64,000 nucleotides of DNA from Eleginops maclovinus (lineage: Eukaryota > Chordata > Actinopteri > Perciformes > Eleginopidae): NCBI RefSeq assembly GCF_036324505.1, contig NC_086351.1, positions 7,868,001-7,932,000 on the forward strand. The letters run 5' to 3'. Positions 21,091 through 49,600 of the stretch are shown piece after piece (within the stretch, counting starts at the first letter, position 1; every line of letters begins with the position of its first letter). The notes beneath the pieces were generated by a model, which saw only the letters and a program-made list of their open reading frames with translations, was not told the origin of the DNA and searched no databases. The position numbers were made by a program, and so were the translations under genes.

Positions 21091-22981
21091 AAGCAGCACT
21101 TTTAAAATGGCCAATATAAACTATAAGAGTGACCAATGTTCCTCACAGACTGCCCAAACAGGTACAAAAACAAACCTAAGTGGACCTTTCTACTGATTAC
21201 ACTTTAATTGCAGAGCTGTAGGCTACGCTTGAATTGCTTCGTTTCTTTCCAAAAGTATTTGCGCAGATAATGTCGTCAGCATCAATTGAAGTGAAGCACA
21301 CTAAAAACAGGAAAACTTCATGAAGGAAAACTCAATTAGAGCACTTAACAAATCCACCTCTGGCCCAAACAAATCCCAATCTACAAATGTGACCCGAGCG
21401 ACCCTGTTATTTGGCTGTATAACTGCCAGTCTAAATACATGATGTACTACTCACACATGTAAAACAGCACAGCCTTTTAAGTGCAAGACAAGTCTCTGCA
21501 CTCCACCTCATCACCCTTGACGACTTGACGTCTTTTCCCTCTCCATCATAACAGCACCTGGAATTGTGACACGTAAATCTTATGTGCAGAGACAGTCTGC
21601 GAGACCCCGGGCAGAACAGCCCAGCTTATTGCTTTCTCCCACAGCCCGACCTTGCCTCTTGCCCCCTAAGGCCTGGCTCTAATGGGCGAGCAGGGGTCAT
21701 AAAGTGGTTGTGTTACCGTTTTCCTCTTTCCAAACCAGTGACACCAGTTGTTCACCCTCCTCACCGCGGCCTTTTGTGAGGCTTGACAGGCTGTCAATTC
21801 CAGGCGGAGGATGATTGTAGAAGACGACACGCATTACCTTGAGGTGACACCGCATTCCACTGAAGGCCTGTCTTTATGAGCTAACAATAACTTTGAATAG
21901 CTTTTGCAGCAAAGCATTAAAACTTTACTTTGACCCTGCGGCGCGAGTTTGGTGCCGCGTCATTCTTGTCAAATATGGACTTGTTCTTAAAAACGTTTTA
22001 TGGAGGAAATTCATCTGACAGATGTATGATCTTCGGGGTAAAGGATCTTTGTTTTTTTTCAAGATTCCCAGAAATCTTTTTTTTTTTTTTTACATAGTTT
22101 TTTTGTCTTGTCGCCCTCAGGTTTGCACAGTGATTTTTGGCCGTCATCATGGTTTGAAAGAAGGACAAGAAGACCTTCACGGTGACATATACAACCCTAA
22201 GACAAAAATAGACGCCCACCCACACACACAAACAGACACGTACGTACATACGCAGAAAAGAGTTTGTCATTCCGAGAACAAGCACAAACTACTGAACATG
22301 TTGTACTTTTGTCTTCTGGCTTGTTAAGAAATGTGTTTATGAGCTGATTAATAATAAAACACTTCATATATTTGAGAAATTTATATTATTTTAGGATAAT
22401 AATATCAAAACCTTTGTCCCAATGTATTACATATGAATGTTATAAATGTTTTGTCCCCTATGTCTGTGGGAAAAAAAATTATATTGAATTTGGATTTTTT
22501 TAGCTTTATAAAATATATTTGGTGGCCGAATTTCTCACACGTTAGTCCCACGGGTAACTCCTTTTATCACTCAATTGTGTTTTTAGTAAGACTTCATGTA
22601 ATACCGTGATAAGAAAATGAAAACTGACTTAAACCTGTGAGTTACAGCTGAATAATAAGACACCTCTTATTCAACCAATTTGCCCGATCCAGTTAGTCAC
22701 TTAACATGAGCACAGACTGCCCTCGTGTGTCAAGCATGCGGTACTGACATTAAACTCCCAAGCACAAGCATTACATGTCAATTTCATGAGGCTTTAGGAA
22801 TTTAGAAATTTAGAAACTAATCTAATAACTCACTATCCAACATTAGTAAAATAGGATTTTGCTAAACTTTTAGCACTAATACCTTCCGAAATAAGCCACG
22901 GCGACCTGCATGTTTTTTTTGATGCACACAGATTTAACCTCTTAAAACAGATACGTCTGATCGGATGTTTACAATTTATAT
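21091..22981. other. Gene-free stretch upstream of the bola1 3' end
   Basis: About 21560-21990 is a 430-bp block of balanced composition, with several CpGs and few simple repeats, a candidate conserved non-coding element. The rest, including a T-run at about 22077-22091, shows nothing I can name. Confidence 0.4.
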
Positions 22982-22987
22982 TTTATT
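22982..22987 (-). terminator. bola1 poly(A) signal
   Basis: AATAAA on the minus strand, about 105 bp after the bola1 stop codon. It is the first canonical hexamer in that direction, so a short 3'UTR is likely. Confidence 0.65.
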
Positions 22988-23091
22988 ACGATAGAATAAC
23001 CATAGAAACAAATATTTGTGTTGAAATCTGCAATACAACACTGACTGTCATTCCATTATGACATTTATCTTTGTACCTTCGAGTGCAGCAT

Positions 23092-23592
23092 TCACCTCTC
23101 TTCATCACAGTTCAGTTCAACAGCTTCATGAGTCCAACTCTCACTCCGCCCGGCCTTCAGCTTCTCCTCCACTGTGTGATCTCCCTTCGAGCCCCCCATG
23201 CAAGGTGGACTTTTGGCCACAGAGGGATTACTCCCCCACTGCTCAGGAGTCTTTGCCTGGATAGCCAGTGCATGAACGCAGCTGCTCAACTCTTCCTTCA
23301 GAGCCTCATTAACCAGACGGTGGCGCTTTATCAATGGCAGGCCCTCAAACAGGGAGCTGACAACCAGGACACGGAAATGGGATTCAGAGCCGGGGGGCAC
23401 GGCATGCATGTGGCTTTCATTGTGGACCTCCAAATGGTCCGGCTTAAGTTGGTCGGTCAGTTTGGTTCTGATAGACCTCTCTACGGGTCGGTTTGGGTCT
23501 GGATCCATGTGTGGTCTGAAGTGGGCCAGAGGCCGGCTTAAGGCAAGGCTGGAAGAGATGGGCCGAACACAGCGGAGGACAGCAGGAAGCAT
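23092..23592 (-). CDS. bola1: BolA-like protein 1 (mitochondrial)
   Basis: 166 residues in one coding exon. BolA-family protein; vertebrate BOLA1 is mitochondrial, binds glutaredoxin 5 and helps in iron-sulfur cluster handling and redox balance. The first 35 or so residues (MLPAVLRCVRPISSS...) are basic, serine-rich and free of acidic residues, as expected for a mitochondrial presequence. The BolA domain spans about residues 37-120: an IRTKL helix, the EVHNESHMHAVPPGSESHF segment, VVSSLFEGL, then RHRLV with the family's conserved histidine, and VHALAIQAKTPEQW. The tail of about 45 residues is acidic and longer than in human BOLA1 (137 residues in all). I chose the ATG at 23592 because the frame upstream has no ATG before splice-acceptor-like sites at about 23599 and 23616, and because the start resembles the mammalian N-terminus. 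It lies downstream of sv2a on the same strand. Confidence 0.93.
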   Translation of the reverse strand: MLPAVLRCVRPISSSLALSRPLAHFRPHMDPDPNRPVERSIRTKLTDQLKPDHLEVHNESHMHAVPPGSESHFRVLVVSSLFEGLPLIKRHRLVNEALKEELSSCVHALAIQAKTPEQWGSNPSVAKSPPCMGGSKGDHTVEEKLKAGRSESWTHEAVELNCDEER

Positions 23593-24661
23593 CAGAGGCT
23601 GTGGCAAGAGACCACCTATGAAGCAAGATGGGTATGAATACAGAAGATGTGTGATTTAATGACCAGAAAGATATTTGTTGTATGAGGTGTTGCACTGGTC
23701 ACGGCTTGGTACATGGCATACATACCCAAAATGTAAGAATAGGAAATAGATTAAGGAGATACTAAGTTTGATTATCACATGTATAATCCTAACTCACCTG
23801 CAGCCCTTTCATACATTAACCTCTGTCACCTTAAGGAGTATATTAGTAGTCAGAAATGCTTCATCCCATTGACCGTGTAAAAAAGAACAGCAATCTGCTG
23901 TCCAACCTTATTTTGCAGGTGGCTGACATTTAGATAAACGCCATTGTGAGTTTAATTCCAACTTGACTGACTGTGGTTTTATTCTACGTCATCCTGTTTT
24001 CCAACTTAGCCAGTGCATATCAATCATAATGGCATTGATTTAATGCAATCTGAAATAAAATAAAAAGCAGCTACACCAAGCTACAGAAAATGTATCTTTG
24101 ATAATTGAATTAGAGCAAACATTTTCTCAGTTCAGCTTCTCAAATTGAGATGATTGTTTTATATTATTATACCTGATAGAAATAATGATACATGTTAGTG
24201 GCCACTCTTTTTTGCACAGATTGTACAGGTGAAGCTAGCACTAAAGTGTCCGTTTATGATGGGGACAGATCAAAGCGTGTACCAGAGCTTTCAATGCCAC
24301 GGAGAAATCTCTCAAGATATGGTAACGCAATGGTACAACAACTCGAATGAATAACAGAATACATCTCGTCACATACAACTGCAATGGTAATTCATAAACT
24401 GGTGACACGTCTTTGAATGCCTTTAAATGTCAGTGTTGGTGATAGCGAGGTAGCTTAATTCATTCTTGTTTGTTGTTCTTGTTGTTAGCATTAGCCGTTA
24501 GCTCTCATAATAAACATTACACAATACGTAAGATCAAACGTATGTATCAGCGTATTTAAACGGAACTGTTCCATAAACGATTATATAAAGGTCTGTGTTT
24601 ATTTATACATTTGATCTAGTCTTGTAGATAAAGTTTAGTGTGTTTTTTGCGAACTACTCAC

Positions 24662-24735
24662 CTTGCTAGTGAAGTCAGTTACGACTCTGGATACCGTGAC
24701 GCAACACTCACCGGAAGTGCTAGAACGCTGGGTTG
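24662..24735 (-). other. bola1: bola1 non-coding first exon (proposed)
   Basis: On the minus strand an exon-like stretch ends ACTAGCAAG followed by GTGAGT, a strong splice donor with the exon ending at 24662. It contains no ATG. Joined to an acceptor at 23616 or 23599 it would give a short 5'UTR and an intron of about 1.05 kb. The transcription start is not visible; the left-hand limit given here is approximate. Confidence 0.55.
24697..24719 (-). promoter_or_regulatory. bola1: ETS and CRE-like sites at bola1 start
   Basis: CACTTCCGGT (ETS/GABP type, 24710-24719) and TTGCGTCA (CRE/ATF-like, 24697-24704) lie about 10 bp apart, around the proposed first exon, with no TATA box nearby. GABP-type sites are common in promoters of nuclear genes for mitochondrial proteins, which fits bola1. 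Confidence 0.5.
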
Positions 24736-27496
24736 TGTAGTTTTTAAAAAACCTTTGTAGTCCTGTAGCAGCATTGAAGGCAGCCGCATCTTTTAACACT
24801 TTGTGGAGTCTATTATAATTGCAAAACCACAGACATAAAGGCTTGACAAAGATCGACTTTTTATACTTTTTGTTTATTTCATGGTTCTTTGTAATCCATT
24901 GTGATTCCAAAGGGTCAGTTGCACAGCATAGTGCAAACCCAATCAAAAATCAACGATGATAAAATATAAGAAAAAATCTCACTCACCTTTAAACAGAACT
25001 GATGTTGTCACATTTAGGCTAACTATGATTCATAACCGTTATTTAACATTGATGTATTTACTTATATTTCATTCTCATTTACAAAATACACAAAATCAAA
25101 GACAACATACAGCATTGTTCATTTACACTTCTTTTTTATATATATTTTTTTATATTCATGGTTCCACAAACGGTTTCTATACTTACAAACAATCAACTAC
25201 AGTTTCTACAGCACAGTATAATGACAAAGGTGATAAATTCTTTGTTACATTTAATTAATGGCATTGCAATCTTATTGACAAAAGCCTCAAGACTTAGGGT
25301 TGTTTTAGAGAGTACACAAGGTGGTTAGCTGTTAAGTCCTGTGTCATTATTAAGCCAACACACGCATTTTAGTGGACAAGGCCAGCATATAGTAGTGTTC
25401 TCCAATTCCCAATAGCTCAAAGAAGAGAATAAGAAACAAATACCCAAACACTTATTGCTTTGTTAACTTCTTGCACTCACGACTGACTGTTGCACAGGCA
25501 AGTTAATTATACAAAAAACCCTGTAACATAAGCTAAGATATGTATCTACGAGAGACATTTTTAACTTGGCGGGAGCCTGAACTGAGTCACTGAGAAAGGT
25601 TAGCGCTTAAACAGCATCCAATGTTGAACAAATACAACAGTTATCTTGACATCGTTGCTCTTAAATTGTAGGGATGATACGGGACAACATACAGAGGATA
25701 GGACTTCTGACTCTTACCCTTTACAATTTGCATTTAATGTGCGTTTATATACTATCAATGTGCTTTAAGGAGGGAATTTGGGCAAATGTTTTTACTTGTT
25801 GGCCATTATGGCTTCGGTAGCCATCATTTTTGAAAAGCAGATCACCTACCATGATACTTCAAGTTATTTGAGTTTTTTTACATTTTACTGCAGTACGTTT
25901 CCAGGGGTCCAAATGTTTGAAGAGCAATCTTATTAGTTACATTATAAGTATTTTTATTTACATATATTTATATCTATAACAGAGAATTGATGGTATAATG
26001 TGTAAACTCAGGCCATAGAAAATATTTGGCAATAATTAAGAGAGGAGATACTCATGGCATACTCATGTGAAATGTGTGATCAGTGTAAGATAAGGGAGTG
26101 AAATGTAAGGGGCATGTTGTCAAAGCTCGAAGCACTTCATGTTCACAACTGCACTTATGTTCACAATCTTATCATCTGGTAGGTTTTGGTCTTTGTGCTC
26201 TTGCTAAACGCTAACCTTGTTCTTCATTAAATCTCTAGCAAGGCTGCATTAGATTGTGTCTTAAAGATCTTGAGGCATTTACAATTGTGCATGTACGAGA
26301 ATGTACATTTAGTGCAATGGGTTGTCTATTTACTCAACTGTCTTGCATCTACGTATGGCTGCTATCCTACAAAATGGCAGTTTGGAAACGTTTTATTTGT
26401 TGTTAATCTAATTTGTTAATGATTATTTTTTCTTACACCATGCAATTGTGAACATATCATCAGTGCTTTTTGTAAATCAGGGGAATATGGCAATTGTTGC
26501 CAACACTTTGTGCTGTTACCAATGTGGGATGTATGACAATCAGCCCTTGGCAGTGAGTTCTCTATGGTGAATCTCATGTTATATCAAGCTACATCTGTAT
26601 AATAAAGCACAAGTAAACACAGGGTCCCAGTGCACTCCAAATCCATACCCTCAGCAGCCCAAAAATAATTTTCAACTGCAGTTAACCTTTACTGTTTAAC
26701 ATGTTTTGTGCCCCAAGGAACTCCCAAATTAGGGAAATTTAAAACACAACAATTCTGCTGCATGTTGCCTTTCTTTTTAAACTTTTGGAGCAATATTTTA
26801 CAACAATTGAAATACTATCTTTCAGCCAGTCTTATTAGAAAAACAGGTTAAGTCCAGCATGTTATCACACCATGATCAGTTATCCTTATAAGACAGCAAC
26901 CCCACACAATTGTACAAATCAGAATAGTGTTTGTGAAACATGAAAGGGTAGAAGACAACAAATTAAATAAAATCTCAATATTGCACATACGTTCAATATT
27001 GCACTAAAAAGCACGCTCACATTTATACAAACATTCAGTTCACACAAACAATTACATTATAGTTTATCTGTTGTTTCTTACACACCTGCACTGAAACCAT
27101 CAGAACTTAAAGTGAAGCCATTTTGTGTTTTTTCTCCCTTGACATTACCTGTGGTTTTTCCCACTGATTTAAGGTAATAAATAAATATTTAATTTTTAAG
27201 AACTTCCTATGGAGTGTGCTCTGGAAAGAATTTGATAAGTGGTTATAAACCTTTATATTACTGCTACCAACAAATAAAATATATGACCCCGACTTAAACC
27301 GGACTGACCAGTGAGCAAATGCAACTTGTCCTTATTAGTGCCCTTTACATGATGTACTCTCAATTTTCATAAATGTGCATACGTACTTTGTGACATGCAT
27401 AACACCCCCAAAAACATAGGCCTATATTATAAGACACAAACATAACGTAAGCCTGGAAGGACTGGTACTCAAAAGGCATTTCTTACAAGGGATATA

Positions 27497-27565
27497 CAGT
27501 GTGATTGAATGTGAGATTCTGAACATTTTCATCAAGTCAAGAAAATGTTCTGGACATTCACACTG
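27497..27565. repeat. Imperfect hairpin (inverted repeat)
   Basis: A 10-bp perfect stem, GAACATTTTC against GAAAATGTTC, closes a 10-nt loop. Outside it AATGT pairs with ACATT and CAGTGTG with CACACTG, separated by an 8/3 internal loop and a 4-nt bulge. In all about 22 bp pair over 69 nt. It could be a remnant of a small transposon, a structured 3'UTR element or chance. Confidence 0.5.
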
Positions 27566-28228
27566 GCAAATGGTTGTGCTTTAAATGTACATTTTGAAAA
27601 ACAACATAATTATGTGATGAAATCATGACAGCACTCCATTTTAACCTGGCATGGAAAACATATCCATCAACTGATTTAATTGATCTCATGATTGTTTGAA
27701 GGTGATAAGAAACAATGTTTTAAAGGGAAAAAAGAGGCTTGATTTTTCTCTTTGTCACATTCTGACAACAAAAACAAACCTGGAATGTTCTATAATCTAT
27801 CAAATGGCAGTAAGTCTGTACACCAACACAAAAAACCTCTAGAGATCAAAAAAAGAGGACAGGTTTTTGTTTTTAGAGCAAGCCAAGAACTTTGTCTTGG
27901 TTTTACCCTGCAAAGTCAAAAATGCTTCAAATCAAGGCATTTTTGATGTCCAACAATGGCAAAGTAGTCAAGACTTGACAAGTAAGTTGAATGGAGGTGA
28001 CTACAGAGAACTCTGTAACAATGGCTAGTGGTCAGTCTATTTGCATGGCTCATTATCAAGAACCCCCATCCCCTGACCTCCAACCCCAGGTGTGAGTACT
28101 TATATTTGGGGGGTGGGGTATATCTAAATAAAATATAATAATCCAGTGAAAATAGATGTCATGCTCTCACTGAACAAGTTATTATTACTTTTGCCATGGC
28201 ACCAATTATGAGCAATATGGCCTCAACA

Positions 28229-28346
28229 TTTATTGGACCAATCTAATGATTTCTCACGTCTTTACTATCAAATAAAACCAAATCCTAAATATTTACAGCA
28301 GATCAGCATCGCTCTTTTGCATTGTGTTATGTGTACAAACTTTATT
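28229..28346 (-). terminator. sv2a: Proximal sv2a poly(A) signals
   Basis: AATAAA on the minus strand at 28341-28346 and at 28229-28234, 110 and 222 bp past the stop codon. They are candidates for short 3'UTR isoforms; usage cannot be judged from sequence. Confidence 0.35.
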
Positions 28347-28455
28347 CTATCATTTGGAGGGGTTAGAGAGAAGGATTTAGAGGGCTCTCGAGCTGTTCAT
28401 TCACAGTGTTGTGAAAACTATTCTGCCCCCCCTCTGGGAAAGTTGAAGCGCCACA

Positions 28456-45601
<17,146 letters not shown>

Positions 45602-45778
45602 CTTGGATGTGGAGGTGTTGGTCAGTTGCTGCTAGGAATGGGAGCTATCAGGAGCGGCCCAGGCACATGAGGTTGCAATGTGGATTTCTGTGTCTGATGA
45701 ATTCAGCACCGCGGACAGCTCCCTGCTCCTGCACTGCTGCTGGGGGACTCTGGCCAGCCTGCGGATGGGTAATAAATC
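45602..45778 (-). other. sv2a: sv2a 5'UTR part of the start exon
   Basis: Upstream of the ATG the exon appears to begin at 45778, after a strong acceptor (pyrimidine-rich tract ending CTTTTCCACAG). This implies at least one further non-coding exon upstream, as in human SV2A. A weaker acceptor-like CCTAG lies nearer the ATG at about 45635. I could not locate the first exon or promoter. Confidence 0.65.
45702..45722 (+). promoter_or_regulatory. sv2a: RE1/NRSE (REST-binding) element
   Basis: 21 bp starting TTCAGCACC and ending GGACAGCTCC. It matches the 21-bp RE1 consensus at 19 positions as I recall the consensus, with differences only at positions 10 (G for A) and 19 (T for G). Both half-sites have the canonical spacing. 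It sits inside the 5'UTR, about 100 bp before the start codon. REST represses neuronal genes outside neurons, which fits sv2a. Confidence 0.8.
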
Positions 45779-46339
45779 CTGTGGAAAAGCAAAGAAAAGG
45801 GTTTGTGTTAGTGTGATTGATCACATTGGCAGAGTAGCGCATGTGAGGCAGAAACATCCATTGTAAGCACCTTTTTCAACAATGTAGATCAGAGGCAATT
45901 TGCACTGAAGGACCATTGGCATTTATATTATCTAGCTCAGCACTAATGGTGGGAAAAAAGACATGACAGCTTTAAGGTGCTGACATGAATCTTGGAGCTC
46001 AGTGACCTATATTGACTGAACAGCTCTCTCCTCAGCGCAGCACTAATCGCTCTGTGGCATTTACATCGTGGCACACCACAGAGCCAACATATAATGGATC
46101 CATGCTGTGACACAGACATCTGTGAATAACAAGCATGGCTTCAATACTACATGGCGCAGTAAAGGTCAATGGATTGAGAAAGTGCTACTGCTGTTAGGCT
46201 GAACGTCCTGCTGAGTACACTTGTGTTAGGTTTGCACCAACACAATCCAGTTTACCAATAAGTCCAATACCGAATAACTCCAAGGGATTGGATTTCAGTG
46301 CTGGTCAACTCAAAGTTCTGTTTGACAAAGTTTAAATAT
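45779..46339 (-). other. Presumed sv2a upstream intron, proximal part
   Basis: No exon or repeat is recognised. It begins with the acceptor tract of the 45778 exon. Confidence 0.5.
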
Positions 46340-46610
46340 AAAGAAGCAGCAATCAATCAAAGTGTATTAATATAGCTCAATATCACACATTTTACATTTG
46401 TCTCAGTGGACTTTACAGTGTACAGAATATAAATACGGAACCCTCTTTCCTTGGACCCTCACATTGGATTAGGAAAAACTTCCAAAGAAACACCACAGTT
46501 TACGGGGGAAATGGAAGAAACCTTGGGGAGAACAAGAAAGGAGGGATCCCTCCCCCAGGACGGACAGACGTGCAATAGATGGTGTTTGTAAATTAAAGAG
46601 ATAATAAATT
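46340..46610 (+). repeat. Teleost interspersed repeat with GGAAAAACTTCC core
   Basis: Ordered words ATTAGGAAAAACTTCC, GGAAGAAACCTTGGGGAGA and GGAGGGATCCCTCCCCCAGG are followed by ACGGACAGACGTGCAATAGA. This is a widespread teleost repeat that I recognise but cannot assign to a class with certainty. The copy is well preserved over about 270 bp. Confidence 0.75.
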
Positions 46611-49600
46611 TACAACGTAGGTAGTCAAAATGATGGAAAATGCATTTGTCTATAAATAAGAAGACGACGAATCAGCAGTATTACATCACTGAGGCATGCC
46701 GTGATCTTGTGTTTCTTCTATAGGGTGAAATATGTATTCCACATCTTAAGCATGAGGTGTTTAAAGCTAGGTTGGTTAGCTTAAAGAGGGATGAAAAGAA
46801 GGAATTGGATTGGCGTCTGCAGATTATCAACATACACAACAACGGTAGAGCGCCCGCTTCTTGTGATTTGAATCTGTGACTTGAAGCTAATGTTCAATCA
46901 TAACATTTATTGCTGTGAAGTAATTTATTACTGTATGGTTGTCAGAACAAACATCAGAAGGGACATTTTTGAAGTGTGTTTTAGTATTTGTCAGAAACAG
47001 ATCAAAGCAATTAAACCTTTTTGACAGGAAACTAACAAACTAATGCATAAAATATAGAAGATCATTTTGTCACATACTATTCTTCTTGGTCCATTATGCA
47101 CAAAATATCCTTTCTTCTACTCATCCATCATCATCCTCCCCCCTCATGCACTATCACACGTCCACCTCCATCACTCCTTTCAATTTCCTGCCTCCATTAT
47201 CTTTGTACTCTTAAAGTTGAGAAGAGAAAAATAAAGAACAGCTGTCAACTGAATCTATCAGCGGGCCACCCTTATCTTTTCCATGACATTTCTGCCGCTG
47301 TGATGCTACCCAAGCTTTTCTAACTGAACAAGAATACAAAAGAAAAAGCTAAACAAACATCTTAACATGTGTGTTTCATGGATTGTAGTTTACTCATACT
47401 CAGAACCTCTTGGTTAATAAATCAGGCTAAATTGGCAGCTGGGTAGCTTAAAAATAATAGTGTTTTTGAGTTTTACTACAGTAAAGCTAAACATATCACA
47501 ATTTGATAGCATATTAATATTACCTTACACTTCTTATAACATATACTATACAGATAAAATGCCCAAATCCAGAGAATATACCCTAACCCTAGTACTGTAT
47601 GTATTACAGTATGAATTTCAACACCAAGTATTAACAATGTCTTAGAGTTTATGCAGCTTTATTTTTTTTAAAAAGGGCAAAACTTTCAGCCAGAAATACA
47701 GTATATTTTACCCTAAAAGATTCAACATGAGTGATGCTGTAACTTGAGCAGTGTTTTTAATCTGTGTAGTGGACCTGCAAGTGATCAGTCTTGCATGACC
47801 TGCAGAGGATACAGAATGGCCAAATACATTGCCCTTTGCTTGCGAGCTGTAAGCACAGCTGTTGTGTTCAATGATGCTTGTTGACATGTAAACAAATATC
47901 AAGCAAGAGTAGCCATCCACTATGTTTCGGATTCAATTACACACTGAATATTGAAGGGAGAAAACTAGCTTTACTTTAAAAGCATGTCTAGCATGTTTGT
48001 GCTCCTGAGACCCAGCAGAGATGATGTGCGCCCAGAGAGCGAAGTCTCTGCGGAAACGACTGCAGCTGTAGAAAACACAACAAGTCATTCTTGTATCTTC
48101 CCACAGTCTCTTTAAGAGAGCATCAGTATGGGGGGGAGAGACATGAGGTTCAGCCTGAGGGGGCTGGCAACACGCAACAACACAAACACTGGCTCAATGT
48201 ACTGCAGAACAGCTTTTGAGCAAAGGTAACAGCACCACCAAACACTGTCTGCTGAAGTGCTACATCTGTTATGACTTTAAAGCAACAAAAAACATACTTA
48301 TTTGGTATGTAATATTTCATGTCCCGTTATACACCCATTGTCACTGAAAGTTAATGAAGAAAAGATAAATTGCTTGTCTATAATTAATTTTTTAAGTCAT
48401 CATTATTTCCTCCCGTTAATCTAAGAAACCCAGGCCCACCCGTACTTAGCCAAACACTATCAAGTAGCAGACAATAGGTGACAGAAATTACGCTAAACCT
48501 CTCATTTAAAAATATTTGAAAGTAAAATGGATGGCAATGCAGAGTTTAAAGTATACTCTCCCTCAGTCCACTGCAGTAATAACAGGGTGAAGAAGGTGTT
48601 GAAGGGGCAACATCCAGTTTTTTCTGAGTCACTCAATTACATTTTGGCAAACATAATGCCCCCAGTGCTTTGTATTTATTGCTGTCTGGATGTATAGGAA
48701 GCGATCAGGACGCTCTGCAGTGTAATGATCAATACATCAATGAGCCATGTAATTAGTATCTGGTACAATGGAAAGGCGTTGTTACATTACAGTGTCAATT
48801 GCCAAGTGCCAATTAATGGAAAAATCTTTATTATCGACGTTCCTGTTCATTGAAATCTACTATTTGAATAACTATTTGTGTATGATAACTTTGTTATGGC
48901 AAATTAAATGCAGCAGATGTTTTTCAGAAAAGGCTGAGGAGGGGAGCAGACAGGAGGGAGGAAACCTTTGAATGCTTCCCTTGTAGCCTCTCGGGGGGGG
49001 GGGGGTTGAACAGACACAGCCTGGAGGTCTGCTGGGACGAGTGAGTTTCTAAGAACATACTCGCTGAATGCATCTGAAACTGAAACTGAGGAAGGAGGGA
49101 TGGAGTTTACTGTAGATCCCCTTCCTTATGATGTAAGGATGTGGACAGAATAATACAATAAATACACAAATTACAGAATAAACATCTACTCTTATATAGT
49201 TTTTAACAGTATATAATGCGTATTGATGACAGCCTTGACTTTAAGAAACCATCTCCTCTCATTCCTAACTTTCCTAGATGATGAAATAATATTTGATATA
49301 CAATAAATCTGCTCCAAAAACGAGACAGTTTTTGAACTACCACACGGGCCAAAATGTGGTGTGCAACAGACAAGGTAAGGCTGGTTCATAGCCTAGCTGA
49401 ACACCCTTGATCTCCCCACAGGCGTAAGATAAGAACCAGTACACCATACATCAGAACCACCACAGCACCATGTTCGATTGATGTTGATTTTATTACTTCA
49501 GGCAGGAAGAAAGTTTAAAGGTTGCTGAGCTGCATCATTGGGGGTCAAAACAGAAACACTTCAGGCTGAACTACAGGAACACCCAGGGCTGAATCAATCA

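Larger units (their letters stand above)
24750..28455 (-). other. sv2a 3' region and bola1 upstream interval
   Basis: No coding exon is seen. It is AT-rich and free of long microsatellites. Minus-strand AATAAA hexamers occur 110 and 222 bp after the sv2a stop and again further on. Neuronal transcripts often have long 3'UTRs, so much of this interval may be sv2a 3'UTR, but the end cannot be placed. An imperfect inverted repeat lies at 27497-27565. Confidence 0.45.

Noticed and set aside
24635..24946. 103-codon minus-strand frame over the bola1 first exon
   Set aside because: It crosses a strong splice donor and the promoter sites and has no resemblance to a known protein.
46840..46885. tRNA-like GTAGAGCGCCCGCTTC
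   Set aside because: No cloverleaf and no proper B box; at most a SINE remnant.
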